Assembly: GCF_016862915.1 (NCBI RefSeq)
Contig: NZ_BONW01000028.1
Location: 186,001 to 250,000 of the forward strand
Length of the DNA: 64,000 bases
Direction of reading: 5' to 3'
DNA from: Plantactinospora endophytica
Lineage (GTDB): Bacteria > Actinomycetota > Actinomycetes > Mycobacteriales > Micromonosporaceae
Part shown: positions 34,007 to 42,136 of the stretch, piece after piece
How the letters are laid out: the number at the start of each line of letters is the position of its first letter
Numbering within the stretch: position 1 is the first letter of the stretch
Notes under the pieces: model-generated
Database searches by the model: none
Seen by the model: the letters and a program-made list of their open reading frames with translations, nothing else
Told to the model about the DNA's origin: nothing
Made by a program: the position numbers and the translations under genes

Positions 34007-36010
34007 ATGGAGAAACCGGAACTACAGGACCCGGAACGCGCCTCAGACGCGGGTGCCGGTGGTGGGCGGGGCACGTCGAGGCGAACTCTGCTCCGTGTCG
34101 TAGGTGTCTCACCGCTGGGCCTGGCGGTCGCCGCCGCACCTGGCTCGGCCCTCGCCGCGCCGAGCCCCGCCGCCCGGACCGGGGCCGTGGTCGACGAGTG
34201 CGTGCAGAAGTTCGGGGCGTTTCCGACGCTGCCGATCAGCACCGTCCAGGATCGCGACCAGATGCTCTGCCAGCTCGGTATCAAGTTGCCGAACCTGGGC
34301 TCGTGGCTCGACGACCCGAACCGCCCGCCGAACCTGGCCGGAGACCCCGCCGCCCGGCTCTGGTTCGACGCCTTCGGCCACCCGGTGCGCAGGGGAGCGC
34401 TGGGTGGACTCTGGGCCAGCTACGACGACGCGACCAGTTCCGGCGCGATCGGGTACGGCACCGGGGACAATCCGGAGGTCGACGGTTGGGGGTACACCCC
34501 GATCGAGCTGTTGGAGACGAAGAACGGGCGGCCGGTGCGGACGCCCGAGGACTGGTGGGACAAGCGCCGCCCGGAGATCTTCGAGGCGGTCCAGGAAGAG
34601 TTGTACGGCAGGATTCCGGACCGCAGACTGTGGCCGAAGATCACCTGGGAGCTCGGAGAGGTCTCGTTCGGCACGGCGGACGGTGTCGACTACGCCCAGC
34701 GTACGGTGACCGGGATCATCGACACGTCCAGGTACCCGGAGGTGCGCAACGCGCCGCGGATCTTCGGCACGCTGCGGATCCCCCGGCAGGCGTACGACGC
34801 CCGGACCGAGGTCCCGGTGGTGGTGGTGTTCGGCGGAACGACGAGATGGTCGCTGCTGGGGCCCCAGGGGTGGGGGATCTTCGGCTTCGCCAACGCCCAG
34901 TTGCAGCCCGACAGCGGCGGGGCCAACATGTCCAGCTACATCATCGGCCTGATCAACAAGGGCAACTGGCGGAAGCCCGGCGACTGGGGTGCACTGGCCG
35001 CCTGGAGCTGGGGGATCAGCCGACTGATCGACTTCTTCGACGCGCCGGGGGAGTACGTCGGCGTCGATGCCAACCGGATCGGGGTGCAGGGCCACTCGCG
35101 GTACGGCAAGGCCACGATCGTCGCCGCCGCCTACGATCCCCGGATCAAGGCGGCCTACGCGAGTTCGTCCGGATCGCTCGGGGCGAGAATGAACCGCCGG
35201 CACTGGGGACAGGATCTCGAGAACGACGGCGACTACGCCAACAACACCGGCGAGAGCCTGGAGTACCACTGGATGGCGGGCAACTACTTCAAGTGGATGG
35301 GTCCGCTGGTCAACGACCCGGAGAACCCCGGGGTCGGCCTGGCGAGGAACGGTACCTACAAGCCGCGCCGGCTCGAACTGATGAGCGTGGACGGGCACTC
35401 GATGGTGGCGCTGGCCGCACCGCGCGTCGTGTACATCACCGGTGGCAACAACAACGACTCGTGGGCCGACCCGCGCGGCATGTACCTGGCCGGCGCCCAT
35501 GCCACGGAGGTCTACAACCTGGTCGGTGTCGACGGTCTGGTCGTGCCGCCCGGCACGGAGTTCACCTCGGGACCCGGCGAGCCGATCGGTGGGACGCCGC
35601 CGTTCGACGAGGCGTTCATCGACGGGTACGTCGGCTACCGGCGGCAGAACGCCGGTCATGTCGACTCGCCGGGGTGGCCCGCGTTCGTCGAGATGTGCCG
35701 GAAGGTCTTCGACCGCGCGCCGTTCCCCGATGCGACCGACGTCAGGGCGGGCAGGAAGGTGAGCAGCCGGAAGTGGAAGGTCGAGGGCCTGACCGGTCGG
35801 GCCCGGGTCAGTGTCGTCAACGGGGAGTACCAGACCCGAGGGGGCTGGAGCAGTAAGCCGGGCGTGGTCGAGAACGGGCAGCAGATCCGGGTTCGGCACA
35901 CCAGTTCCCGCCTGGACGGAGCGCCGGTGGTCACCACCCTGAAGATCGGTGACGACACCTACACCTTCACCAGCATCACCGCCGACGACCGAGGGCACGG
36001 TCGCTCCTGA
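34007..36010 (+). CDS. Secreted esterase of CE15-like fold
   Basis: This 667-residue exported protein has a Tat-like signal (SRRTLLRVVGVSPLGLAVAA) and a large hydrolase domain. It carries GVQGHSRYGKATIV with likely nucleophile Ser364, matching the G-(C/H)-S-R-x-G-K motif of glucuronoyl esterases, and QNAGHVDSPGWPAFVEMC with likely catalytic His551. CE15 enzymes split esters of glucuronic acid in plant cell walls; here a pectin or hemicellulose ester is likely given the neighbouring lyase. The last 70 or so residues form a small separate beta domain (KVEGLTGRARVSVVNGEY). ATG at 34007 has CAGGAG upstream. It runs just downstream of the PL4 gene. Confidence 0.78.
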   Translation: MEKPELQDPERASDAGAGGGRGTSRRTLLRVVGVSPLGLAVAAAPGSALAAPSPAARTGAVVDECVQKFGAFPTLPISTVQDRDQMLCQLGIKLPNLGSWLDDPNRPPNLAGDPAARLWFDAFGHPVRRGALGGLWASYDDATSSGAIGYGTGDNPEVDGWGYTPIELLETKNGRPVRTPEDWWDKRRPEIFEAVQEELYGRIPDRRLWPKITWELGEVSFGTADGVDYAQRTVTGIIDTSRYPEVRNAPRIFGTLRIPRQAYDARTEVPVVVVFGGTTRWSLLGPQGWGIFGFANAQLQPDSGGANMSSYIIGLINKGNWRKPGDWGALAAWSWGISRLIDFFDAPGEYVGVDANRIGVQGHSRYGKATIVAAAYDPRIKAAYASSSGSLGARMNRRHWGQDLENDGDYANNTGESLEYHWMAGNYFKWMGPLVNDPENPGVGLARNGTYKPRRLELMSVDGHSMVALAAPRVVYITGGNNNDSWADPRGMYLAGAHATEVYNLVGVDGLVVPPGTEFTSGPGEPIGGTPPFDEAFIDGYVGYRRQNAGHVDSPGWPAFVEMCRKVFDRAPFPDATDVRAGRKVSSRKWKVEGLTGRARVSVVNGEYQTRGGWSSKPGVVENGQQIRVRHTSSRLDGAPVVTTLKIGDDTYTFTSITADDRGHGRS

Positions 36011-36048
36011 CCCAACCGTGCGGTGTCATCCCGGCCGTTGCGCAGGTA

Positions 36049-36080
36049 GGCGGGGAGGGCCTGGTTCCGCCCTCCCCGCC
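36049..36080 (+). terminator. Bidirectional hairpin between convergent genes
   Basis: A 12-bp perfect stem (GGCGGGGAGGGC with GCCCTCCCCGCC, loop CTGGTTCC) lies between the CE15-like gene and the convergent M23 gene. Confidence 0.8.
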
Positions 36081-36096
36081 GGTCACCGGACCGCTC

Positions 36097-37437
36097 TCAG
36101 CTGATGCCGCCGCCGAGGTCCTGCCACGTCCACTCGCCGCCCGTCCAGTAGTTCTGCCACAGCGCGCCGTCCGCGCCTCGGGCGAAGACCCGCAACACCG
36201 ACCCGTGCAGCACCGCGCCCGGCGCGCTGGTGATCGCGCCGCCGAGGTCCTGCCAGGTCCACTCGCCGCCGCTGTAGTAGTCCTGCCAGAGCGAGCCGTC
36301 GTTGGCCCGGGCGAAGACCCGCAGCACCGCACCGTCCAGTACCGCCGAGGGCGCGCTGGTGATCCCGCCGCCCAGGTCCTGCCACGTCCACTTGTTGTTG
36401 GCCCAGTAGTTCTGCCAGAGCGAGCCGTCGTTGGCCCGGGCGAAGACCCGCAGTACCGAGCCGTGCAGCACCGCCGACGGCGCGCTGGTGATTCCGCCGC
36501 CCAGGTCCTGCCACGTCCACTTGCCGCCGACAAGGTAGTTCTGCCACAGCGCGCCGTCGTTGCCCCGGGCGAACACCCGCAGCGTCTCGCCGTGTACGAC
36601 CGCGCCCGGCGCGCTGGTGATGCCGCCGCCGAGGTCCTGCGTCTTCCAGTCGGTGCCGTTCCAGTAGTACTGCCAGAGCGAGTTGTCCTTGCCCCGGGCG
36701 AAGACCCGCAGCAGGCCGTCGTAGTTCACCGCGGTCGGTGCGCCGACGATCTCGCCGCCGATCTTCTGCCAGGTCCACGTGCCGTTGGCCCAGTAGTTCT
36801 GCCACAGCGCCCCGTCGTTGCCCCGGGCGAACGCGCGCAACACGTTGCCGTACACGATGGCGCTGACCCCGCGTTGCAGCGACGCCGGCTGGGCCTCCGC
36901 GCAGTTGTTGCTGGTCCGGACCACCGGCTGCGAGGTGTCGTCGCTGGTGATGCCGGACGGTACGCCGTTGAACCAGGACTCCACCTTCTGCCCGTCCCGG
37001 CGCTGTTCGTGGTGCATGTGCGGGGCGCTGGACCGGCCGGTGCTGCCGACCCGGCCGAGTAGCTGGCCCTGCACCACCCGCTGGCCGGTGCTGACGACCG
37101 GCGGCGCGATCATGTGCAGGTACATGGTCTGCCAACCGCTGCCGTGGTTGAGCTTGACGTAGTTGCCCGCGCCGTCGTCCCAGCCGGCGAACTCGACCGT
37201 GCCGCCGTAGGACGCGAGGATGTCCGAGCCCTCGGTCTGGCCGCCGACCCGGAACATGTCGATGTCGTAGTCGTCGTGGCCCGGATAGGTCTGCAGCCGC
37301 CACTGCTGTCCGCAATGGAACGGAAGCTGGAACAACGGACGCGGTCCCGCCGCCTGCGCGGGCTGCACGGTCACCGCCACGCCACCCAGGGCGCAGGTGA
37401 GCGCGGCGAGCACGGCCAGCAGTGGCCTCTTCCCCAT
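36097..37437 (-). CDS. Secreted M23 peptidase with six-repeat C-terminal domain
   Basis: This 446-residue secreted protein has a signal peptide (residues 1-30) and a zinc metallopeptidase domain of the LytM/M23 family that cuts peptidoglycan cross-bridges. Zinc ligands are seen in HDDYD (His54, Asp58) and in the HMHHE element, with LHM between them. From about residue 190 there are six tandem repeats of 43 residues with the core LRVFARGNDGALWQNYW..W.WQDLGGGI, a beta-propeller or lectin-like module. ATG at 37437 has GAAGGGA upstream. It is divergent from the next peptidoglycan hydrolase, and its repeats match the two neighbours closely even though it lies on the other strand. Confidence 0.9.
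   Translation of the reverse strand: MGKRPLLAVLAALTCALGGVAVTVQPAQAAGPRPLFQLPFHCGQQWRLQTYPGHDDYDIDMFRVGGQTEGSDILASYGGTVEFAGWDDGAGNYVKLNHGSGWQTMYLHMIAPPVVSTGQRVVQGQLLGRVGSTGRSSAPHMHHEQRRDGQKVESWFNGVPSGITSDDTSQPVVRTSNNCAEAQPASLQRGVSAIVYGNVLRAFARGNDGALWQNYWANGTWTWQKIGGEIVGAPTAVNYDGLLRVFARGKDNSLWQYYWNGTDWKTQDLGGGITSAPGAVVHGETLRVFARGNDGALWQNYLVGGKWTWQDLGGGITSAPSAVLHGSVLRVFARANDGSLWQNYWANNKWTWQDLGGGITSAPSAVLDGAVLRVFARANDGSLWQDYYSGGEWTWQDLGGAITSAPGAVLHGSVLRVFARGADGALWQNYWTGGEWTWQDLGGGIS
36100..36860 (-). repeat. Six 129-bp coding repeats, copy set 1
   Basis: These encode the six 43-residue units at the end of the M23 protein, on the minus strand, so at DNA level they are an inverted copy of sets 2 and 3. 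Limits are approximate. Confidence 0.85.
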
Positions 37438-37589
37438 GACTTTCCCTTCGAGTCGGGCGGTCGTGCTGACCGCCGCCCGCAACATTCCGGGTCGCACCGG
37501 AGTTCCGCTGCACCCGGGCTGCAGCGGAACTACAGCGACGCCGCGCAGCCTCTCGGCGGAGCATCGACCGAGCTGGGGAAGGAACACTG

Positions 37590-38942
37590 ATGGGACGAAT
37601 TCGGGCGGGGTGGCTCGCCCTGCTCACCGTCGCGGCGGCGACCGCCACGGTGCTGGTGGCGCCCGCCGCGAACGCGGCCGTGGTGCCCAACTGCACGGCC
37701 GGGCCACCGACCGCGGCCGACACCGCGTTCGCGGCGCGGATGAACGGGGTGCTGACCGAGAAACTGGAGGGCGCCTTCAACGGGACCCGGGCCGCGTGCA
37801 CCCGCGTCATCGTCAACGTCGTCCGGCAGCGGAACCTGCCCCAGCGCGCCGCCGAGATCGCGCTCGCCACGGCGATCGTCGAGAGCGGGATCACCAACCT
37901 CGACTACGGCGACCGGGACAGCCTCGGCCTCTACCAGCAGCGGCCGAGCCAGGGCTGGGGTACGCCGGCGGAACTGCTGAACCCGGTGTACGCCACCAAC
38001 GCGTTCCTCGACGCGATGCTGCGCAAGTATCCGAACAACTCCTGGATGACCGGGGCGATCGGCCCGATCTGCCAGGAGATCCAGATATCCGGGTTCCCGG
38101 CGCGGTACGGCGAGGAGGCACCCGACGCGGTACGCATCGCCGCAGCCATCTGGGGTGCTCCGGAGGCCGGAGTCAGCGGTGTCGTGTACGACAACCTGCT
38201 CCGCGTCTTCGCCCGGGGCACGGACGGCGCGCTGTGGCAGTACTACTGGACCGGCACCGAGTGGAAGACGCAGGACCTCGGTGGCGGCTTCCTCGGCGCA
38301 CCGGCCGCCGTGGTGCACGGCAACGTGCTCCGTGTCTTCGTCCGGGGCAACGACGGGGCGCTCTGGCAGAACTACCTGGTCGACGGCCGCTGGACCTGGC
38401 AGCGGATCGGTGGCGGCATCACCAGCGCGCCCAGTGCGGTGCTGCACGGTGCGGTGCTGCGGGTCTTCGCCCGGGCCAACGACGGCGCGCTCTGGCAGGC
38501 GTACTGGGCGAACGGCGAGTGGAGCTGGCAGGACCTGGGCGGCGGCATCAGCAGCCCGCCCAGTGCGGTGGTGCACGGTGCGGTGCTGCGGGTCTTCGCC
38601 CGGGGCAACGACGGCGCGCTCTGGCAGAACTACTGGACCGGCGGCGAGTGGACGTGGCAGGACCTCGGCGGCGGCCTCACCAGCGCGCCGTCGGCGGTGC
38701 TGCACGGCTCGGTGCTGCGGGTCTTCGCCCGGGCCAACGACGGGGCGCTGTGGCAGAACTACTGGGCCAACAACAAGTGGACGTGGCAGGACCTGGGCGG
38801 CGGAATCACCAGTGCCCCGTCCGCGATGATGCACGGCGATATCCTCCGCGCGTTCGCTCGCGGCAACGACGGGGCGCTGTGGCAGAACTACTGGGCCAAC
38901 GGGACGTGGACCTGGCAGCGGATCGGCGGAGCGATCACCTGA
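37590..38942 (+). CDS. Secreted lytic transglycosylase-like protein with six-repeat domain
   Basis: This 450-residue secreted protein has a signal peptide (about 1-30) and a lysozyme-fold domain of about 160 residues with a likely catalytic Glu98 (IVESGITNLDYGDRDSLGLY), the pattern of SLT-type transglycosylases common in actinomycetes. It would cut the glycan strand. Residues from about 190 form six 43-residue repeats of the same type as the M23 protein. Its stop overlaps an ATG, and the next gene begins within 18 bases, so it is in an operon with the NlpC/P60-like gene. It shares a 152-base divergent promoter region with the M23 gene. Confidence 0.88.
   Translation: MGRIRAGWLALLTVAAATATVLVAPAANAAVVPNCTAGPPTAADTAFAARMNGVLTEKLEGAFNGTRAACTRVIVNVVRQRNLPQRAAEIALATAIVESGITNLDYGDRDSLGLYQQRPSQGWGTPAELLNPVYATNAFLDAMLRKYPNNSWMTGAIGPICQEIQISGFPARYGEEAPDAVRIAAAIWGAPEAGVSGVVYDNLLRVFARGTDGALWQYYWTGTEWKTQDLGGGFLGAPAAVVHGNVLRVFVRGNDGALWQNYLVDGRWTWQRIGGGITSAPSAVLHGAVLRVFARANDGALWQAYWANGEWSWQDLGGGISSPPSAVVHGAVLRVFARGNDGALWQNYWTGGEWTWQDLGGGLTSAPSAVLHGSVLRVFARANDGALWQNYWANNKWTWQDLGGGITSAPSAMMHGDILRAFARGNDGALWQNYWANGTWTWQRIGGAIT
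38184..38939 (+). repeat. Six 129-bp coding repeats, copy set 2
   Basis: These are the six tandem units at the end of the transglycosylase-like protein. They are direct copies relative to set 3. Limits are approximate. Confidence 0.85.
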
Positions 38943-38959
38943 TGAACGGAGACGGGACC

Positions 38960-40333
38960 ATGAGGCGAAGATCATTCCTGGGTACGGCCGGACTTCTGAC
39001 AGCGGTCACGACGGCGGTGGCCACCCTGCCGGTGCTGACCGGACCTGCGGCCGCAGCCGATCCGAAGCCCGCGCCGACGGCCGACCCGAGCACCGGAGCG
39101 GCCCCACAGGGCGGTGCCCGGTTCTCGGTGCTGGCCGTCGAGCCGGGGCCGGCGATCACCCGCAGCGAGATACTGGCCCGGGCGCGTACCTGGGACGCCG
39201 TGTCGTACAGCCAGGAGAGATACCACAACGGCTACCGCACCGACTGCTCCGGTTACGTTTCGATGGCATGGAACCTGCCGGAGAGCCTGAACACCGGCAA
39301 CCTCGACGAGGTGTCCAACCGGCTGTCGTCGTACAACGACCTGCGGCCCGGCGACATCCTGATGTACCACATCGACAACCCGTGGGAGGGGCACGTCGTC
39401 ATCTTCGCCGGCTGGGTCGGCGCGGTCGGCGGCGACTTCCACATCCACGAGCAGACCCCGCCGCACACCAAGCACCGGACCTGGTCGGCCGCCGGTTACA
39501 GCCGCAGCCTATACAAGCCGTACCGCTACAAGAACGTGATCGACGACGTCGTCAACTCCGGCGTCGGCGCGGTCGTCCACGACAACCTGCTGCGGACGTT
39601 CGCGCGTGGCGCCGACGGTGCCCTCTGGCAGTACTACTGGGACGGCACCGGGTGGAAGACCCAGGATCTCGGCCGGGCCATCACCAGCGGGCCGTCCGCG
39701 CTGGTCGACGGCGGGACCCTGCGGGTCTTCGCCCGGGGCAGCGACGGCGCGCTCTGGCAGAACTACCTGGTCGACGGCCGCTGGACCTGGCAGCGGATCG
39801 GCGGCGCGATCGTCGGCCAGCCGGCTGCCGTGGCGTACGGCGGCGTGCTGCGGGTGTTCGCCCGTGGCGCCGACGGCGCGCTGTGGCAGTACTACTGGAG
39901 CGGCGGCGAGTGGAGGACCCAGGATCTCGGCGGCGGCATCACCAGCGGACCCACCGCCGTCGTCCAGGGTGACGTGCTGCGCGTCTTCGCCCGTGGCGAG
40001 GACGGCGCGCTGTGGCAGAACTACTGGGCCAACGGCAAGTGGACGTGGCAGGACCTCGGCGGCGGGATCACCAGCGCGCCGTCCGCGGTGCTGCACGGCC
40101 AGGTCCTCCGGGTGTTCGCCCGGGGTAACGACGGCGCGCTCTGGCAGAACTACTACAGCAACGGCGCCTGGGCCTGGCAGGATCTCGGCGGCACCATCAC
40201 CAGCGCACCCTCCGGAGTGATGCACGGCAGCGTGCTGCGGGTCTTCGCCCGGGGCAAGGACACCTCGCTCTGGCAGAACTACTGGGCCAACGGCGAGTGG
40301 ACCTGGCAGGACCTGGGCGGCGCGATCACCTGA
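38960..40333 (+). CDS. Secreted NlpC/P60-like hydrolase with six-repeat domain
   Basis: This protein of about 457 residues has a Tat-like signal (RRRSFLGTAGLLTAVTT) and an NlpC/P60-type cysteine peptidase domain. The likely Cys96 stands in RTDCSGYVSMAW and the likely His145 in WEGHVVIFAGW, both in the family positions; such enzymes cut stem peptides. From about residue 205 it has six 43-residue repeats of the same family as the two neighbours. ATG at 38960 has GGAGACGGG upstream; the in-frame ATG at 38942 overlaps the previous stop and lacks a ribosome binding site. It ends 54 bases inside the convergent SARP gene. Confidence 0.88.
   Translation: MRRRSFLGTAGLLTAVTTAVATLPVLTGPAAAADPKPAPTADPSTGAAPQGGARFSVLAVEPGPAITRSEILARARTWDAVSYSQERYHNGYRTDCSGYVSMAWNLPESLNTGNLDEVSNRLSSYNDLRPGDILMYHIDNPWEGHVVIFAGWVGAVGGDFHIHEQTPPHTKHRTWSAAGYSRSLYKPYRYKNVIDDVVNSGVGAVVHDNLLRTFARGADGALWQYYWDGTGWKTQDLGRAITSGPSALVDGGTLRVFARGSDGALWQNYLVDGRWTWQRIGGAIVGQPAAVAYGGVLRVFARGADGALWQYYWSGGEWRTQDLGGGITSGPTAVVQGDVLRVFARGEDGALWQNYWANGKWTWQDLGGGITSAPSAVLHGQVLRVFARGNDGALWQNYYSNGAWAWQDLGGTITSAPSGVMHGSVLRVFARGKDTSLWQNYWANGEWTWQDLGGAIT
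39575..40330 (+). repeat. Six 129-bp coding repeats, copy set 3
   Basis: These are the six tandem units at the end of the NlpC/P60-like protein. The last unit overlaps the 3' end of the SARP gene on the opposite strand. Confidence 0.85.
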
Positions 40334-42018
40334 TCGGCGGGACGCCCGGTGCGGTCTCCGGCCGCCCGTTCCAGTGCGACCAGCCGGACCAGCCCGTGCA
40401 GCCGATAGCTGACGCCGCCGGGGGTTCGTCCCCCGGCGGCGTCCAGCAACCTCGCGTCGAGCAGCCGGTCGGCCAGCCGTTCCGCAACCGCCACCGGCAG
40501 ACCCATCAGCCCGGCGAGCACCCCCGGGGTGAACTCGTGACGGCCCGCCGCCGCCAGCCGGGTCATCGCCTGGCGCTCGGCGTCGCCGAGGCCGGTGAAA
40601 CTCGAGGCCAGCGCGGTACGCACGTCCAGCCCGCCGGCCGCCAGCCAGTCGAGGCGGCCGTTGCCGTTCCGGAGCCGGGCCGCGCAGGCCGCCAGCGGCC
40701 AGTTACGACGAGCCGCCAGCCAGCCGCCCGCCGCCCGCAGCGCGAGCGGCAGCCCGCCACAGTGCAGCGCGATCTCCGCAGCCGCCTCCGGCTCGGCTCT
40801 CACCCGGGCGTGACCGGCCACCCGGGCCAGCACCGCCACCGCCGCCGTGGACGGCAGCACGTCGAGGTCGACGCGGGCGTGACAGTCCAGGCCGGTGAGC
40901 ATCCGCCGGCCGGTCACCAGGACGGCACCCCGGAAGCGTGGCGGCAGCGCGGCGCGTACCTGCTCCTCGTCGGCGACGTTGTCGAGCACCAGCAGCGCCC
41001 GCCGGTCGGCGAGCATCTCGCGCAACCCGGGAACCGGCAGCGAGCTGGGGTGCAGCGGATCCCGGTCGGGCAGTTGGACGAAGTGCATGCCGTCCGGGTA
41101 GCCGGCGACGACCGCCCGGGCGACCGCCACGGCCAACGCGGTCTTGCCGACACCCGCCATGCCGGAGATCGCGGCGACCACCGGCTCGTCCGGCACCGCG
41201 CCCAGGACCCGGCGCAGCCGTCGGATCTCCGTGTCCCGCCCGGCCAACGGACGGAACGCGGGCGACAGGGCGAGGGTCGGCGCCGGTGTCTCGTCGGCCG
41301 CCAGTACCTCCCGGTGCAGCCGCTGCAATGCCGGGCCGGGTTCGATGCCCAGTTCGGTGCGTAACGCCTCCCGCCCCTTCCGGAAGACGGCCAGCGCGTC
41401 CGCCCGCCGCCCCACCCGCCACAGCGTACGGATGAGGTGCTCGCGGAGCTGCTCCCGCAGCGGGTGCGCGTCGACGAGTTGGAACAGCTCGCCGACCAGC
41501 TCGTGCAGCCGGCCCAGGCGCAGGTCGGCGGCGATCCGCTCCTCCAGCGCGGAAAGCCGCAACTCGTCGAGCTGGATGGCGTACGCCCGCAGATAGGGAC
41601 TGTGCAGCCCGTCCAGCGCCGGCCCGCGCCACTGCTCCAGCGCCCGGCGCAGCCGGTCGGCGGCAGCCTCGTCGTTCCCGTCCACGGCCGCGGCCCGGCC
41701 CTGCGCCAACAGCGCCTCGAAGCGGTGCACGTCGCAGTGCTCGGCCGCCAGCGCCAGCCGGTAGCCGGGCGCCTGCGTGACGATCCTGTCCGGGTGCCCG
41801 ATCTTCCGGCGCAGCGCCGACACGTACGTCTGCACCAGCGCCTCCGCGGTCGACGGCGGCTCCTCGCCCCACACCGCGTCCACGAGTCGCGCGGTGCTCA
41901 CCACCCGGTCCACGTTGAGCGCGCAGGCCGCCAGCAACGCCCGTTGCTTGGCTGCGGTCAGGGACACCGGCCGGCCGGCCAGCGTCACCTCGACCGGACC
42001 CAGTACCCGTACCTCCAT
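40279..42018 (-). CDS. AfsR/SARP-family regulator with NB-ARC domain
   Basis: This regulator of 579 residues has an N-terminal OmpR-like winged helix (MEVRVLGPVEVTLAGRPVSL), a bacterial transcriptional activator domain to about residue 245, and an NB-ARC/STAND ATPase with P-loop GMAGVGKT near residue 286 and LLVLDNV. SARPs often switch on antibiotic or secondary-metabolite genes. The protein lacks the C-terminal TPR region of full-length AfsR. Its last 18 codons run antisense through the last repeat of the NlpC/P60-like gene, so its natural end may have been lost. It is divergent from a second SARP gene. Confidence 0.88.
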   Translation of the reverse strand: MEVRVLGPVEVTLAGRPVSLTAAKQRALLAACALNVDRVVSTARLVDAVWGEEPPSTAEALVQTYVSALRRKIGHPDRIVTQAPGYRLALAAEHCDVHRFEALLAQGRAAAVDGNDEAAADRLRRALEQWRGPALDGLHSPYLRAYAIQLDELRLSALEERIAADLRLGRLHELVGELFQLVDAHPLREQLREHLIRTLWRVGRRADALAVFRKGREALRTELGIEPGPALQRLHREVLAADETPAPTLALSPAFRPLAGRDTEIRRLRRVLGAVPDEPVVAAISGMAGVGKTALAVAVARAVVAGYPDGMHFVQLPDRDPLHPSSLPVPGLREMLADRRALLVLDNVADEEQVRAALPPRFRGAVLVTGRRMLTGLDCHARVDLDVLPSTAAVAVLARVAGHARVRAEPEAAAEIALHCGGLPLALRAAGGWLAARRNWPLAACAARLRNGNGRLDWLAAGGLDVRTALASSFTGLGDAERQAMTRLAAAGRHEFTPGVLAGLMGLPVAVAERLADRLLDARLLDAAGGRTPGGVSYRLHGLVRLVALERAAGDRTGRPADQVIAPPRSCQVHSPLAQ

Positions 42019-42136
42019 GTCCGCTCCCCAGCGTCTCCCCGTCGTCGGGACAGCTTGCGGTGATCACCTGGCTCCACGCTGGAGGGCCGCTACCCGCAGC
42101 GGACCCGTACCAGGAGATTCACTAAGGTCCACATCC
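42019..42136 (+). promoter_or_regulatory. Divergent promoter region of two SARP genes
   Basis: The 118 bases separate the starts of the two SARP regulators and must hold both promoters. No clear operator was identified. Confidence 0.4.

Noticed and set aside
36100-40330. Repeats considered as a CRISPR array
   Set aside because: They are 129-bp coding units in frame with secreted enzymes and lack spacers.
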